From Nocardia rhizosphaerihabitans (GTDB taxonomy: Bacteria > Actinomycetota > Actinomycetes > Mycobacteriales > Mycobacteriaceae): a stretch of 64,000 nucleotides of DNA. The DNA is taken from the NCBI RefSeq assembly GCF_014646295.1, contig NZ_BMNE01000013.1, forward strand, positions 50,543 to 114,542. Direction: 5' to 3'. Below the pieces are notes generated by a model, which was not told the origin of the DNA, did not search any database, and was given only the letters and a program-made list of their open reading frames with translations. The position numbers were made by a program, and so were the translations under genes. Shown here piece by piece: positions 34,406 through 42,898 of the stretch (positions are counted from its first letter, which is position 1; each line of letters opens with the position of its first letter).

Positions 34406-35008
34406 TCAGGGCAGCTTGATCGCCGACATGTACATCTCGAGGATCGGTCCGTAGAGGTCGACGCCGTCGAGTTCGGTGCCGAGCACGACCGACGGCGTCG
34501 TGTGGATGAGCACCCTCGCCATCGTCATCGGCGGAATCAGCGAGGTCGCTCCGAGGCGGTCGAGATTCTCGACGATGAACCGCCCCAGGGCTTCTACCGC
34601 CTCTTCCCGCCGGGCAGCGACTCGTTCCCGAACCTCGGGGTTGCGCAGCAGGTACAGAGTGAACTCCATACCGAGCGCGGCGTGATCAGTACCGCGGTCG
34701 GCGCCGAGCCGACGCCACAGCTCGCCGACTCGGTCCAGCTCTTCGGCGCCCATACTCGATGCCGCCGCCAGCACCTCAGCGAACATATCGAAGTAGCGCT
34801 GCAGGTATCGATCGTTCACCTCGAGGAAGAGCTCTTCCTTGGTGGCGAAGTGCTTGTAGATCGCACCCTTGGTGTAGCCGGCGGCATGCGCGATGTCATC
34901 GAGTGTTGCCGCCGCGAAGCCTTTTTCGGCAAATACTTCTTCGGCAGCATCCAGGAGCAGCCCCCTGGTGCGCTCGAGTCTCCGCTCTCGGGTCCAACGC
35001 TCAGCCAT
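34406..35008 (-). CDS. TetR-family regulator divergent from the aveC-mce operon
   Basis: A 200-residue TetR protein with LLLDAAEEVFAEKGFAAATLDDIAHAAGYTKGAIYKHFATKEELF (DNA-binding domain, in pieces). The C-terminal domain is of the TetR_C type seen in many actinobacterial lipid-metabolism regulators. It is convergent with the aldehyde dehydrogenase and divergent from the operon that begins at 35104. A pair of direct repeats (35026-35054) lies in the gap, so it likely controls aveC-mce transcription. Confidence 0.88.
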   Translation of the reverse strand: MAERWTRERRLERTRGLLLDAAEEVFAEKGFAAATLDDIAHAAGYTKGAIYKHFATKEELFLEVNDRYLQRYFDMFAEVLAAASSMGAEELDRVGELWRRLGADRGTDHAALGMEFTLYLLRNPEVRERVAARREEAVEALGRFIVENLDRLGATSLIPPMTMARVLIHTTPSVVLGTELDGVDLYGPILEMYMSAIKLP

Positions 35009-35025
35009 GCCAGCGATTATGGCAC

Positions 35026-35054
35026 GAATCTAAGAAACCCTCCGGAATCTGAGA
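35026..35054. promoter_or_regulatory. Direct repeat upstream of the aveC-mce operon
   Basis: GAATCTAAGA (35026-35035) and GAATCTGAGA (35045-35054) are 19 bp apart, start to start, in the 95-bp gap between the divergent tetR and the operon's first ORF. They may be half-sites for the regulator. I do not see a clear -35/-10 pair. Confidence 0.4.
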
Positions 35055-35103
35055 TCCCGGGTGGTATATTTCTATTCGTACAGATACTTCAGGAGCGTGA
35101 CCG

Positions 35104-35208
35104 ATGACTCCCCCATCGACTACCACGGCCATCGCCGATTCCATTCCGAATTTCGCGCGTATCGACGCACGTCAGACCACAACGATTCATCGAGGAGGTG
35201 CGCTGTGA
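35104..35208 (+). CDS. 34-residue leader ORF coupled to the AveC-family gene
   Basis: An ATG with AGGAG eight bases upstream opens a 34-codon frame beginning MTPPSTTTAIADSIPNF. It ends in a TGA that overlaps the GTG start of the next gene (GTGA). It has no family resemblance or membrane segment. A proper ribosome site and the stop-start overlap suggest that it is translated, perhaps only to couple or regulate expression of the operon. It could instead be the true N-terminal region of a longer protein if a base were missing here, but the next gene has its own AGGAGG. Confidence 0.45.
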   Translation: MTPPSTTTAIADSIPNFARIDARQTTTIHRGGAL

Positions 35209-36386
35209 GTGGACCGACGGAGCCGAAAAAGGGAACCACCATCACCGAACCACTCAGCAGCGTGGCGACCCTCGGCGCAAAAGTTCAATCCACCAGCAAA
35301 GCAGTCAAGATCTGGGCCACACTCGGTGGCTTGATTCTTGCCCTCCAGATATATGTGTGGATCCGCTGGATCACCGGCCCTAATTTCGAACGCGTGCCCA
35401 CCGGACCGAGCGATCCACCGACTTTCATGAAGGTGATACTCACCGTCTGGACCGCGGTGATCCTGCTCGGTCTGCCGTTCGGCATGTATTTCTTCATAAT
35501 CCGGCCATGGCTACGGGAGCGGCGAATAACGCTCGACGGCATGCTGTTCGTGGCCTGCGGTCTGATGTTCTTCCAGGATCCACTGCTGAACTACTTCAAT
35601 ACGTGGAGTACGTACAACACCTGGATGTTCAATATGGGCTCGTGGGTGCAGGACGTGCCGGGCTGGCAATCCTATGGCGAACCAGGCGCCATGATGGCCG
35701 AACCGATCCTGATGAACGCACCGGGCTACTCGTACGGCGTGCTGCTGTGCACGATCCTCGGCTGCTGGGTGATGCGAAAGACCAAGCAGCGGTTCCCCAA
35801 TATCAGCACTATGGGGCTGATCGGTGTGCTCCTCGTCTGGACGTTCTTCTTCGATCTCGTCATCGAAGGTTTGTTCCTGATGCCGATGGGACTTTTCACT
35901 TACCCCGGTGCACTCCAGGAGTGGTCCATCAACGCCGGCACCTATTATCAGTGGCCGCTGTACGAAGGGCTTATGTGGGGCGGTGTTCAGGCCGGCCTCT
36001 GCTCGCTGCGCTATTTCACCGACGACCGCGGCCGAACCATCGTCGAACGTGGCTTGGATCAGATCCAGGGCGGATTCGTCAGACAACAGTTCACGCGTTT
36101 CCTGGCGATCTTCGCGGCGGTCAGCACGTTTTTCTTCGTGGGCTACAACCTGCCCGCGCAGTTCTTCGCCCTCCACACCGATCCCTGGCCCGAGGATATC
36201 CAGAAGCGCTCGTACTTCAACATGGGTATCTGTGGTGAAGGGACCGACCGGCTCTGCCCGCATCCCGATCTGCCGATCCCCTTCCGGAACAGCGGCTATA
36301 TAGATTCGAATGGCCGACTCATCTTGCCCGACGGTGCGGAGCTGCCGAAGATCATTCCCTTCGCCGACACCGATAAAGGAAACTGA
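35205..36386 (+). CDS. Spirocyclase AveC-family membrane protein
   Basis: A 393-residue integral membrane protein with about six hydrophobic segments: WATLGGLILALQIYVWI, the stretch around ILTVWTAVILLGLPFGMYFFI, LDGMLFVACGLMFFQDP, GVLLCTILGCWVM, LLVWTFFFDLVIEGLFL and FLAIFAAVSTFFFVGYN. Conserved blocks DPLLNYFNTW, AEPILMN-PGYSYG, GTYYQWPLYEG and YFTDDRGRT match actinobacterial proteins annotated as AveC-type spirocyclases. AveC of avermectin synthesis acts on spiroketal rings, but the activity of these mce-associated relatives is not established. AGGAGG lies before the GTG start. Confidence 0.82.
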   Translation: MSGPTEPKKGTTITEPLSSVATLGAKVQSTSKAVKIWATLGGLILALQIYVWIRWITGPNFERVPTGPSDPPTFMKVILTVWTAVILLGLPFGMYFFIIRPWLRERRITLDGMLFVACGLMFFQDPLLNYFNTWSTYNTWMFNMGSWVQDVPGWQSYGEPGAMMAEPILMNAPGYSYGVLLCTILGCWVMRKTKQRFPNISTMGLIGVLLVWTFFFDLVIEGLFLMPMGLFTYPGALQEWSINAGTYYQWPLYEGLMWGGVQAGLCSLRYFTDDRGRTIVERGLDQIQGGFVRQQFTRFLAIFAAVSTFFFVGYNLPAQFFALHTDPWPEDIQKRSYFNMGICGEGTDRLCPHPDLPIPFRNSGYIDSNGRLILPDGAELPKIIPFADTDKGN

Positions 36387-36387
36387 C

Positions 36388-37203
36388 ATGACAAGTCGAT
36401 CCAGCGCTGTACTCGACGTTGCGCAGGCACCTTTCTATCGGGCGGTCGGTGACGAAGTGGAAGTCTTTCGCGCCGCCGCCGTCGGCGGCCTGCCGCTTCT
36501 CCTCAAGGGCCCTACCGGCTGCGGCAAGACCCGCTTCGTGGAAACCATGGCCGCCGAGCTCGGCCGGGAGCTGATCACCGTCGCCGGCCACGAGGACATG
36601 ACCTCGGCTGATCTGGTGGGCCGTTTCCTGCTCAAGGGCGGTGAAACAGTCTGGGTGGACGGTCCGTTGACGCGGGCCGTGCGTGCGGGCGCCATCTTCT
36701 ATCTGGACGAGGTCGTGGAGGCACGCCAGGACACCACCGTGGTGATCCATCCGCTCGCCGACCACCGCCGCGAACTTCCGGTCGACCGGCTCGGGGTGAC
36801 ATTGCCCGCGGCGCCCGGGTTCCAGCTGGTGATCTCCTACAACCCGGGCTACCAGAGCGTTCTGAAGAACCTCAAGGAGTCGACTCGGCAGCGGTTCGTC
36901 GCCATCGAACTCGGCTTCCCGCCCCCCGAGATCGAGCGCGAGGTCATCGCGCACGAAGCCGGGGTCGACGCCGCGACCGCACGGGCTCTGGTCAGAGTCG
37001 GCAGTGCCATCCGCAACCTGGACAACTCGCCGCTGCGCGAGGTGTCCTCCACCCGGATGCTGATCCTCGCCGGTGGTCTCGTGGCCGGCGGGCTGAACCT
37101 GCGCACTGCCGTTCAATCGGCCGTCGTGCAGGCGCTGTCCGATGACGCGGATATCGTTGCCGCCCTCGGCGAACTCGTCGACGCCGTCCTGCCGCAGCCA
37201 TGA
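36388..37203 (+). CDS. CbbQ/NorQ-type MoxR AAA+ ATPase
   Basis: A 271-residue AAA+ protein: Walker A GPTGCGKT (residues 41-48), Walker B IFYLDEVVEA, sensor region ISYNPGYQSV, an arginine finger region STRQRF and the CbbQ C-terminal domain. This branch (CbbQ, NirQ/NorQ, GpvN) works with a VWA-domain partner to remodel or insert metal into a target enzyme; CbbQ-CbbO activates Rubisco. No Rubisco or NO reductase is present here. AAAGGAAACTGAC precedes the ATG, one base after aveC. The gene overlaps its VWA partner by four bases. Confidence 0.9.
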   Translation: MTSRSSAVLDVAQAPFYRAVGDEVEVFRAAAVGGLPLLLKGPTGCGKTRFVETMAAELGRELITVAGHEDMTSADLVGRFLLKGGETVWVDGPLTRAVRAGAIFYLDEVVEARQDTTVVIHPLADHRRELPVDRLGVTLPAAPGFQLVISYNPGYQSVLKNLKESTRQRFVAIELGFPPPEIEREVIAHEAGVDAATARALVRVGSAIRNLDNSPLREVSSTRMLILAGGLVAGGLNLRTAVQSAVVQALSDDADIVAALGELVDAVLPQP

Positions 37204-38894
37204 CCACAGACGATCCGAACGGGCCGGAAAGGTTCCGGCTCCTCGCCACCTACATCGCAGGCAGGTCTGTGGGTATCGCAGAACTGCCTGCGGGCGGGGC
37301 CCCGTATACGAACGGCCAGATCGTCTTCATTTCGGGAGGCGGTACCGACACCGAGCAGCGCCGCGAAGTACTCGTGCAGAGCGCACTGCTCGGCGCCGGG
37401 AGCCTGGATCCGGCATTGATGCGGTCACTGCGGGGGCGTCCCTCGGCAGCGCGCCGCTACCTGGCCCTCGAAGGCCACCGCGTCCTCACCGAACTCGCCG
37501 AACGCCTTCCGCTCGCGGCCGGGCTCGGGTTCGACGGAGAACCGAGAACCGCGACCGCCGCGGATTCACTCGCGGCGGCCAAGGGAAAAGTGAAGGTCGC
37601 CGAGCCACCGGAGTGGTTCGGCACCATCAAGCCCTCCCAGTTGGTGGCGTCGGATCCCCGCCCCGGCGGGCGGGCGACCGACCGAGAGCTACACCTGGAA
37701 TTCGATCTCAGCGAGATACCAGAGGCCGACGAGGAACTCGAGGACAGCGTCGAGAAATCCGAGGAGAGCAAGATTCTCAAACTCTTCGAGAATCCGCTCT
37801 TCAGCGGCAAGTCGGTGATGGAATTCCTCCGCAAGACAGCGGGCAGCTCACGTTCGGACGGAGACGGGCCCGCCGGCGCCGAAGCGCAGGTCAGTGCGGT
37901 GCGGCGGGCGCGGATGGTCGGACCGGCGGCCAGGCCGCTGCCCACCCGGATCAAATTCACCGATGCCGACAAGCCCGGCGCTGCCGCCGGTATCGGCGGT
38001 GCTCTCTATCCGGAGTGGGATGTTTTCAACGAGCGGTACAAACCGGATTGGTGCCGAGTCGTCGATTTTCCGCTGACGGTTCCCACCGATATCTCGGCCG
38101 CGCGTGTTCCGGAAGACGACGTGCTACGGCGACGGCTGGCTCGGGTAGGGCTGGGCCCCAGGGTGTTACGCGGGCGCCCCGATGGTGACGAGCTCGATAT
38201 CGAGGCGCTCATCGACCTGTTTGTCGATCTGCGTTCGGGCTATTCACGGCCGGAGAACGTGTACCTGGAACACCGCAGGCTCGAACGCAATCTCGGCGTG
38301 CTGATCCTGCTCGATGCCTCCGGATCGGCCACCGATGCCGATCTGGAAGGCCTGTCCGTGCACGAACATCAGCGGCGTGCGGCCGCCACCCTGGCCGTCA
38401 CGCTCGAAGAGCTCGGTGACCGTGTCGCGGTGTACGCCTTCCGCTCCGAGGGCCGCCACGCGGTGCACCTGCCTGCGATCAAAACCTTCGATCAGCGGTT
38501 CGGGGCCGTCGGACGGGCCAGACTCAATCAGCTGCAGCCTTCGAACTACACCCGTCTGGGGGCGGGCATCCGCGGTGCGGGCGAGATCCTCAAAAACGAA
38601 GCGGGAACACAGAACCGGCTGTTGGTCGTGCTGTCGGACGGCTGTCCCTACGACGGTGGCTACGAAGGCCGCTATGCCGAAGCCGATGCCGCCAAGGCGC
38701 TCGAGGAGTTGCGTGCCGAAGGTGTGGCCTGCCTGTGTCTGTCAATCGGCACCACCACGCCCGCAGACGCCCTCGAACGTGTCTTCGGCTCCGCCAGTCA
38801 TGCCGGCGCGGCGATCCTGAGCGAACTGAGCCCGCACATGGATGAACTGTTCCTGTCCTCGCTTCGGGAACTCGCCGCGCCCTCACCGCGGTAG
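37200..38894 (+). CDS. CbbO/NorD-type VWA-domain protein
   Basis: A 564-residue partner of the preceding ATPase. The C-terminal von Willebrand A domain (from about residue 365) has the MIDAS motif DASGSATD starting at Asp372, a later Thr in YTRLGAGIRGAG and Asp in VVLSDGCPYD. The N-terminal 350 residues contain an acidic linker (EIPEADEELEDSVEKSEE). In CbbQO pairs the VWA subunit bridges the AAA+ hexamer to the client through its metal site. The client here is unknown; the nearby Rieske and Fe(II) oxygenases or a product of this operon are candidates (inference). It starts inside the ATPase stop codon (ATGA). Confidence 0.87.
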   Translation: MTTDDPNGPERFRLLATYIAGRSVGIAELPAGGAPYTNGQIVFISGGGTDTEQRREVLVQSALLGAGSLDPALMRSLRGRPSAARRYLALEGHRVLTELAERLPLAAGLGFDGEPRTATAADSLAAAKGKVKVAEPPEWFGTIKPSQLVASDPRPGGRATDRELHLEFDLSEIPEADEELEDSVEKSEESKILKLFENPLFSGKSVMEFLRKTAGSSRSDGDGPAGAEAQVSAVRRARMVGPAARPLPTRIKFTDADKPGAAAGIGGALYPEWDVFNERYKPDWCRVVDFPLTVPTDISAARVPEDDVLRRRLARVGLGPRVLRGRPDGDELDIEALIDLFVDLRSGYSRPENVYLEHRRLERNLGVLILLDASGSATDADLEGLSVHEHQRRAAATLAVTLEELGDRVAVYAFRSEGRHAVHLPAIKTFDQRFGAVGRARLNQLQPSNYTRLGAGIRGAGEILKNEAGTQNRLLVVLSDGCPYDGGYEGRYAEADAAKALEELRAEGVACLCLSIGTTTPADALERVFGSASHAGAAILSELSPHMDELFLSSLRELAAPSPR

Positions 38895-38926
38895 CGCGAC
38901 ATCGAACCGGAAAGAGGAGGCTCGCA

Positions 38927-39766
38927 GTGGAACCCAGCGCATCCGCGGTCACCGAGATCAAGGACTGGTCGAAGCAATACAACCGGCGCCACCCGATTGC
39001 CTCGCTACAGACCGTCGGACGACAGGTCACGCTCGGGCGAGACGCGTTTCGCTACCTCGTCACCGATGTCGCTTCGCGGCGCTTTCCCTTCGACGAATTT
39101 GTCGGCCAGGCGGTGTTCATGGTGAAGACCTCCCTGCTGCCGACTGTGGCGGTCGCGCTACCGATCAGCGCCACCCTGTCCATCCAGTTCGGTTTGCTGG
39201 CAGGGCAGGTCGGGGCCACCTCGCTGGCCGGCGCGGCGAGTGGGCTGGCGGTGATCCGCCAGTCGGCACCACTGGTCACCGCCATCCTGCTCGCGGCAGC
39301 GGTCGGTTCGGCGCTGTGCGCCGATCTGGGTTCGCGCAAAATCCGCGAGGAGATCGATGCGATGGAAGTCATGGGCGTCTCGGTGCTGCGCAAGCTCGTG
39401 GTGCCGCGGTTGGCCGCGGGAATCCTCATCGCCATGGCTCTCACCAGTGTCAGCTGCTTTGTCGGATTCCTCGCCGGCTACCTGTTCAATGTCTATGTCC
39501 AGGACGGAACACCGGGCAGCTACATGGCTACTTTCTCCTCGTTCGCGACTGCGGGTGACCTGTATCTGGCCATGGTCAAAGCGGCGGTTTTCGGGGTCAT
39601 CGTCGTCGTGATCGCCTGTGAGAAGGGCCTGAACACCCGGGGTGGGCCGGGGGGCGTCGCGAACTCGGTCAATGCCGCCGTGGTGGCCTCCATTGTCGTG
39701 CTGATGGTGGTCAATCTCGGCTTCACCCAGATCTACACCATGCTGTTCCCGAGGACGACGCTGTAA
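38927..39766 (+). CDS. yrbEA: YrbE/MlaE-type ABC permease, first of the Mce operon
   Basis: A 279-residue MlaE-family permease with about five membrane segments. It contains the family's cytoplasmic coupling loop (ADLGSRKIREEIDAMEVMGVSVLRKLVVPR, in pieces), where EEIDAMEVMG contacts the ATPase, and a C-terminal GGPGGVANSVNAAVV. It would form the inner-membrane channel of a Mce lipid importer together with YrbEB. The ATPase (MceG/Mkl) is normally encoded elsewhere and is not in the window. AGAGGAGG lies before the GTG start, 32 bases after the VWA gene. The stop overlaps the yrbEB start (TAATG). Confidence 0.93.
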   Translation: MEPSASAVTEIKDWSKQYNRRHPIASLQTVGRQVTLGRDAFRYLVTDVASRRFPFDEFVGQAVFMVKTSLLPTVAVALPISATLSIQFGLLAGQVGATSLAGAASGLAVIRQSAPLVTAILLAAAVGSALCADLGSRKIREEIDAMEVMGVSVLRKLVVPRLAAGILIAMALTSVSCFVGFLAGYLFNVYVQDGTPGSYMATFSSFATAGDLYLAMVKAAVFGVIVVVIACEKGLNTRGGPGGVANSVNAAVVASIVVLMVVNLGFTQIYTMLFPRTTL

Positions 39767-40620
39767 TGGCCGCTACCTATCTCCCACCGGGTGTTCGGAC
39801 CGTGATGACCGCGGCGGCCGTGCCGTGGCGCGGCATCATCAGGTTCGGGCACATGTTCACGTTCTTCGTGCGCGCGGTGGTGTCGATACCGGTGGCACTG
39901 CGGCAGTACAGCCGCGAATCCATGCGGATCCTGTCGGATGTGACCTGGGGAAACGGCTCCCTCATCGTCGGCGGCGGAACAGCGGGAGTGATGATCATCC
40001 TCGGTGCCGCCGCGGGGGGCATCGTCGGCATCGAGGGATTCAACGCGTTGAAGCTCCTCGGTATGGAGCCCGCGACCGGGATGATCGCCGCGACCGCCGC
40101 CACCCGTGAACTGGCTCCGATCATGGCCTCGATAGCCTTCGCCGCGCAGGCGGGGTGCCGGTTCACCGCGCAGCTGGGCGCGATGCGAATCGCCGAGGAG
40201 ATCGACGCCCTCGACGCCATCGCGATCCGCCCGGTGCCCTTCCTCGTCTCGACGCGGCTGATTGCCGCGATCGTGGCGGTGATTCCGTTGTACCTTGCCG
40301 CGCTGGCCGCGGACTACCTCGCCGTCGAGTTGTTCGTCGGGTTGGTCGGCGGCCAATCGTTCGGCACCTACGCGCACTATTTCGACCTGGTTCTCGGCGG
40401 CACCGACATCGTGTATTCGCTGCTGAAGGCGATCGTCTTCGTCACCATCACCACCACGATCCAGTGCTACTACGGCTACTACGCACGCGGCGGACCACAG
40501 GGAGTCGGTGTCGCGGCCGGTCGCGCGATGCGCGCGAGTATCACCGTGATGATCTCGGTGAATCTGTTGATGACGTTGGCGCTGTGGGGTTTCGACGCCG
40601 GTTCCAGGATCAGCGGGTAG
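39766..40620 (+). CDS. yrbEB: YrbE/MlaE-type ABC permease, second of the Mce operon
   Basis: A 284-residue partner of YrbEA with the same fold. It has GFNALKLLGMEPATGMIAATAATRELAP (in pieces), the coupling loop AQLGAMRIAEEIDALDAIAIRP, and C-terminal GGPQGVGVAAGRAMRAS. The two permeases are expected to form a heterodimer. The ATG overlaps the yrbEA stop, and mceA begins four bases after its own stop, consistent with one transcript. Confidence 0.93.
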   Translation: MAATYLPPGVRTVMTAAAVPWRGIIRFGHMFTFFVRAVVSIPVALRQYSRESMRILSDVTWGNGSLIVGGGTAGVMIILGAAAGGIVGIEGFNALKLLGMEPATGMIAATAATRELAPIMASIAFAAQAGCRFTAQLGAMRIAEEIDALDAIAIRPVPFLVSTRLIAAIVAVIPLYLAALAADYLAVELFVGLVGGQSFGTYAHYFDLVLGGTDIVYSLLKAIVFVTITTTIQCYYGYYARGGPQGVGVAAGRAMRASITVMISVNLLMTLALWGFDAGSRISG

Positions 40621-40624
40621 TGCG

Positions 40625-41860
40625 ATGTCGATAGTGTTCGAATCCGATGACAGGCACCTGTCGAACGCGAAGCTGTTCGTGCGCGGGGTGGCCGCGCTCG
40701 CTGTGGTCGCCGCGGCGGTCACGGCGATGATCGCCCGATCCGAAGGCGCGTTCGCGCACACCGTCGAGGTCACCGCGATGCTGGTCGACGTCGGCGACGG
40801 CCTCCCGAAACACTCCGACGTCAAATACCGTGGTGTGCTGGTCGGCAGCGTGGCAGAGGTGGTCCCCGCTTCCGGCGGCCGACCCAACAAGGTACGCATC
40901 GACCTGGTTCCCGAGCACGCGGCGGGAATCCCGGACACCGTCACGGCACGCGTGGTCCCGAGCAATGTGTTCGCGGTGCCCTCGATCCAGCTCATCGACA
41001 ACGGTCCCGGCGCGGTCCTGTCGGCAGGCGCGTCGATTCCAGAGGATCACAGCCGCGCCAGTGTGCAGCTACAGACCTCGCTGACGGCGTTGAGCCGGAT
41101 CGCCGCCGCGGTCGCACGACCCGGCACCGATCCCACCGTCGGGATCTTCGAGACCGTCGAGCGAGCTACCAGAGGCCGAGGCGGCGACGCACTGGAAGCC
41201 GCGTCCCAACTCGAGCGAATCGTGCGCGCCTACAACGCCGAAGCGACTTCCGGCGGCGGGCTTCCCCTCATCACCGGGCTGTCCGAAGGCGTCCAGGGGT
41301 TGCAGCAGTCCGCCCCCGACCTGCTCGCCGCTCTGCATGCCGCAGTCGGGCCCATGCGCAGCATCGCCGAACAGCGAGATCGCTTGGCGCAGTTGTTGAC
41401 GGGTGCCGTCGCTACCTCCGAAACGGTCGGTACGGCGATGACCAATCGGACCGAGACACTGATCGATCTCAACTCCCGACTGGGTCCGGTCCTGCAGGTA
41501 CTCGCCGCAGGCAGCGACAACTTCGTGCAGATGACGACCTCGCAGACCCGGATCGCGCGCGTGTTCGCCCACGACTTCTGGCAGGTCGATACGCAGAGCG
41601 GCACTGCCAAGGTCATCGTCGAACTCACCCCACACAAGCACTACACCCGGACCGACTGCCCCCGCTACGGCGAGCTCGCCGGGGCGAGTTGCCACAACGG
41701 CCCGGCGGCGAGCGCACCCGTCATCGGAGACGCCGACCAAGTGGTCACCAAACTCGAGCCCCGACAAGATATCGCCGAGCGCCTCGGCTTGCCGCTGGAA
41801 TCCGTCGGCCTCGCCGAATTGTTCGGCCTGGCCGCACCGACGGCGGGAGAACCACGATGA
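40625..41860 (+). CDS. mceA: Mce-family substrate-binding protein A
   Basis: A 411-residue Mce protein. It has a single N-terminal membrane anchor (about residues 20-37), then an MCE/MlaD domain (TAMLVDVGDGLPKHSDVKYRGVLVGSV, in pieces) and a long helical region. It is part of the hexameric periplasmic tunnel MceA-F that carries lipids such as sterols or fatty acids to YrbE. The ATGA overlap with mceB shows coupling. Which of the known Mce types (for example sterol Mce4) it is closest to cannot be judged by eye. Confidence 0.92.
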   Translation: MSIVFESDDRHLSNAKLFVRGVAALAVVAAAVTAMIARSEGAFAHTVEVTAMLVDVGDGLPKHSDVKYRGVLVGSVAEVVPASGGRPNKVRIDLVPEHAAGIPDTVTARVVPSNVFAVPSIQLIDNGPGAVLSAGASIPEDHSRASVQLQTSLTALSRIAAAVARPGTDPTVGIFETVERATRGRGGDALEAASQLERIVRAYNAEATSGGGLPLITGLSEGVQGLQQSAPDLLAALHAAVGPMRSIAEQRDRLAQLLTGAVATSETVGTAMTNRTETLIDLNSRLGPVLQVLAAGSDNFVQMTTSQTRIARVFAHDFWQVDTQSGTAKVIVELTPHKHYTRTDCPRYGELAGASCHNGPAASAPVIGDADQVVTKLEPRQDIAERLGLPLESVGLAELFGLAAPTAGEPR

Positions 41861-42894
41861 AACGCAGACGCGAACTCGCTGGACTGACCGCGTTCCTGCT
41901 CGTCGCCGCGCTCTTGATGTGGATGGTCCGCGTGACCCTGCAACGCGATGTCGCCGGTGACACGCATTCCTATTCCGCTGTGTTCAGCGATGTCTCGGGA
42001 CTGCGTGTCGGTGACGACGTCCGGGTCGCCGGGGTGCAGGTGGGTCGAGTCGACACCATCGCGATCCACGGACCGCACGCGAAAGTCACCTTCCGGCTGC
42101 ACCAGGATCAACCGGTCTACGGCAACACCCGCGCCGCGATCATCTACCAGAATCTGATCGGCCAGCGCTACCTCGGTCTCAGCATGGCCGACTTCGGCGA
42201 CCCGGCTCGGCTGGCTCCCGGAGCGCTGATTCCGCTCGAACACACCGAACCCTCCTTCGATCTTTCCGGGCTCCTCAACGGATTCCAGCCGTTGTTCAGC
42301 AGCCTCGAACCGAGCGACGTCGACAATCTGACCTCCGCGTTGATCCGAGCACTGCAGGGCGACGACGGCGCGGTCGCCGCGCTGATCACCGAGACCGCCG
42401 CGTTGGCACAGTCCTTCGCCGGGCCGGACCAGATCCTCGGCGCACTCATCGACAACCTCACGGTGGTCATGACCACGCTGGCCGGGCAGAGCGCCGGGAT
42501 GCAGACGACGATCGCCCAGACTCGCAAGATCTTCGACGGGCTGGAGGGTCGGCGCGAGGCACTGATGGACCAGACCGGCCGGATCGCCACCGTACTCTCC
42601 GATGCCGCGACCGTCGTCGACGGTGCCAGCCCGTGGCTGAACGAGTTCATGCGTCGCGAACCCGGCTTCGCGAGCCATTTCGTCGACGGCAGACAACGTT
42701 TCGCCTATCTCGGTTTCAATCTTCCGCTGCTGCTCAAGTCGATGGTCCGGGCAACCGACAGCGGCGCCTTCGTCAACGCCTATGTCTGCGACATTGCATT
42801 CAGCATCGTGCCAGGGGTAGATCCAGTGATTTCGCAGATCCTGGGAGCCGCATCCCCGACCGGCCGTTCCCAGAACTCCGCGATCTGTAGGTAG
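41857..42894 (+). CDS. mceB: Mce-family protein B
   Basis: A 345-residue Mce protein: N-terminal anchor (LAGLTAFLLVAALLMWMV), MCE domain (YSAVFSDVSGLRVGDDVRVAGVQVGRV, in pieces), IIYQNLIGQRYLGL and a long helical part ending in a short region with two cysteines. This is the usual layout for MceB. It forms one subunit of the MceA-F ring. The ATG lies inside the mceA stop, and mceC starts four bases after its own stop. Confidence 0.92.
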   Translation: MKRRRELAGLTAFLLVAALLMWMVRVTLQRDVAGDTHSYSAVFSDVSGLRVGDDVRVAGVQVGRVDTIAIHGPHAKVTFRLHQDQPVYGNTRAAIIYQNLIGQRYLGLSMADFGDPARLAPGALIPLEHTEPSFDLSGLLNGFQPLFSSLEPSDVDNLTSALIRALQGDDGAVAALITETAALAQSFAGPDQILGALIDNLTVVMTTLAGQSAGMQTTIAQTRKIFDGLEGRREALMDQTGRIATVLSDAATVVDGASPWLNEFMRREPGFASHFVDGRQRFAYLGFNLPLLLKSMVRATDSGAFVNAYVCDIAFSIVPGVDPVISQILGAASPTGRSQNSAICR

Positions 42895-42898
42895 GACC

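Noticed and set aside
35061..35204. Longer N-terminus for the AveC-family protein
   Set aside because: The extension would be read through the leader ORF in another frame; GTG 35205 has its own AGGAGG and homologous sequence begins after it.
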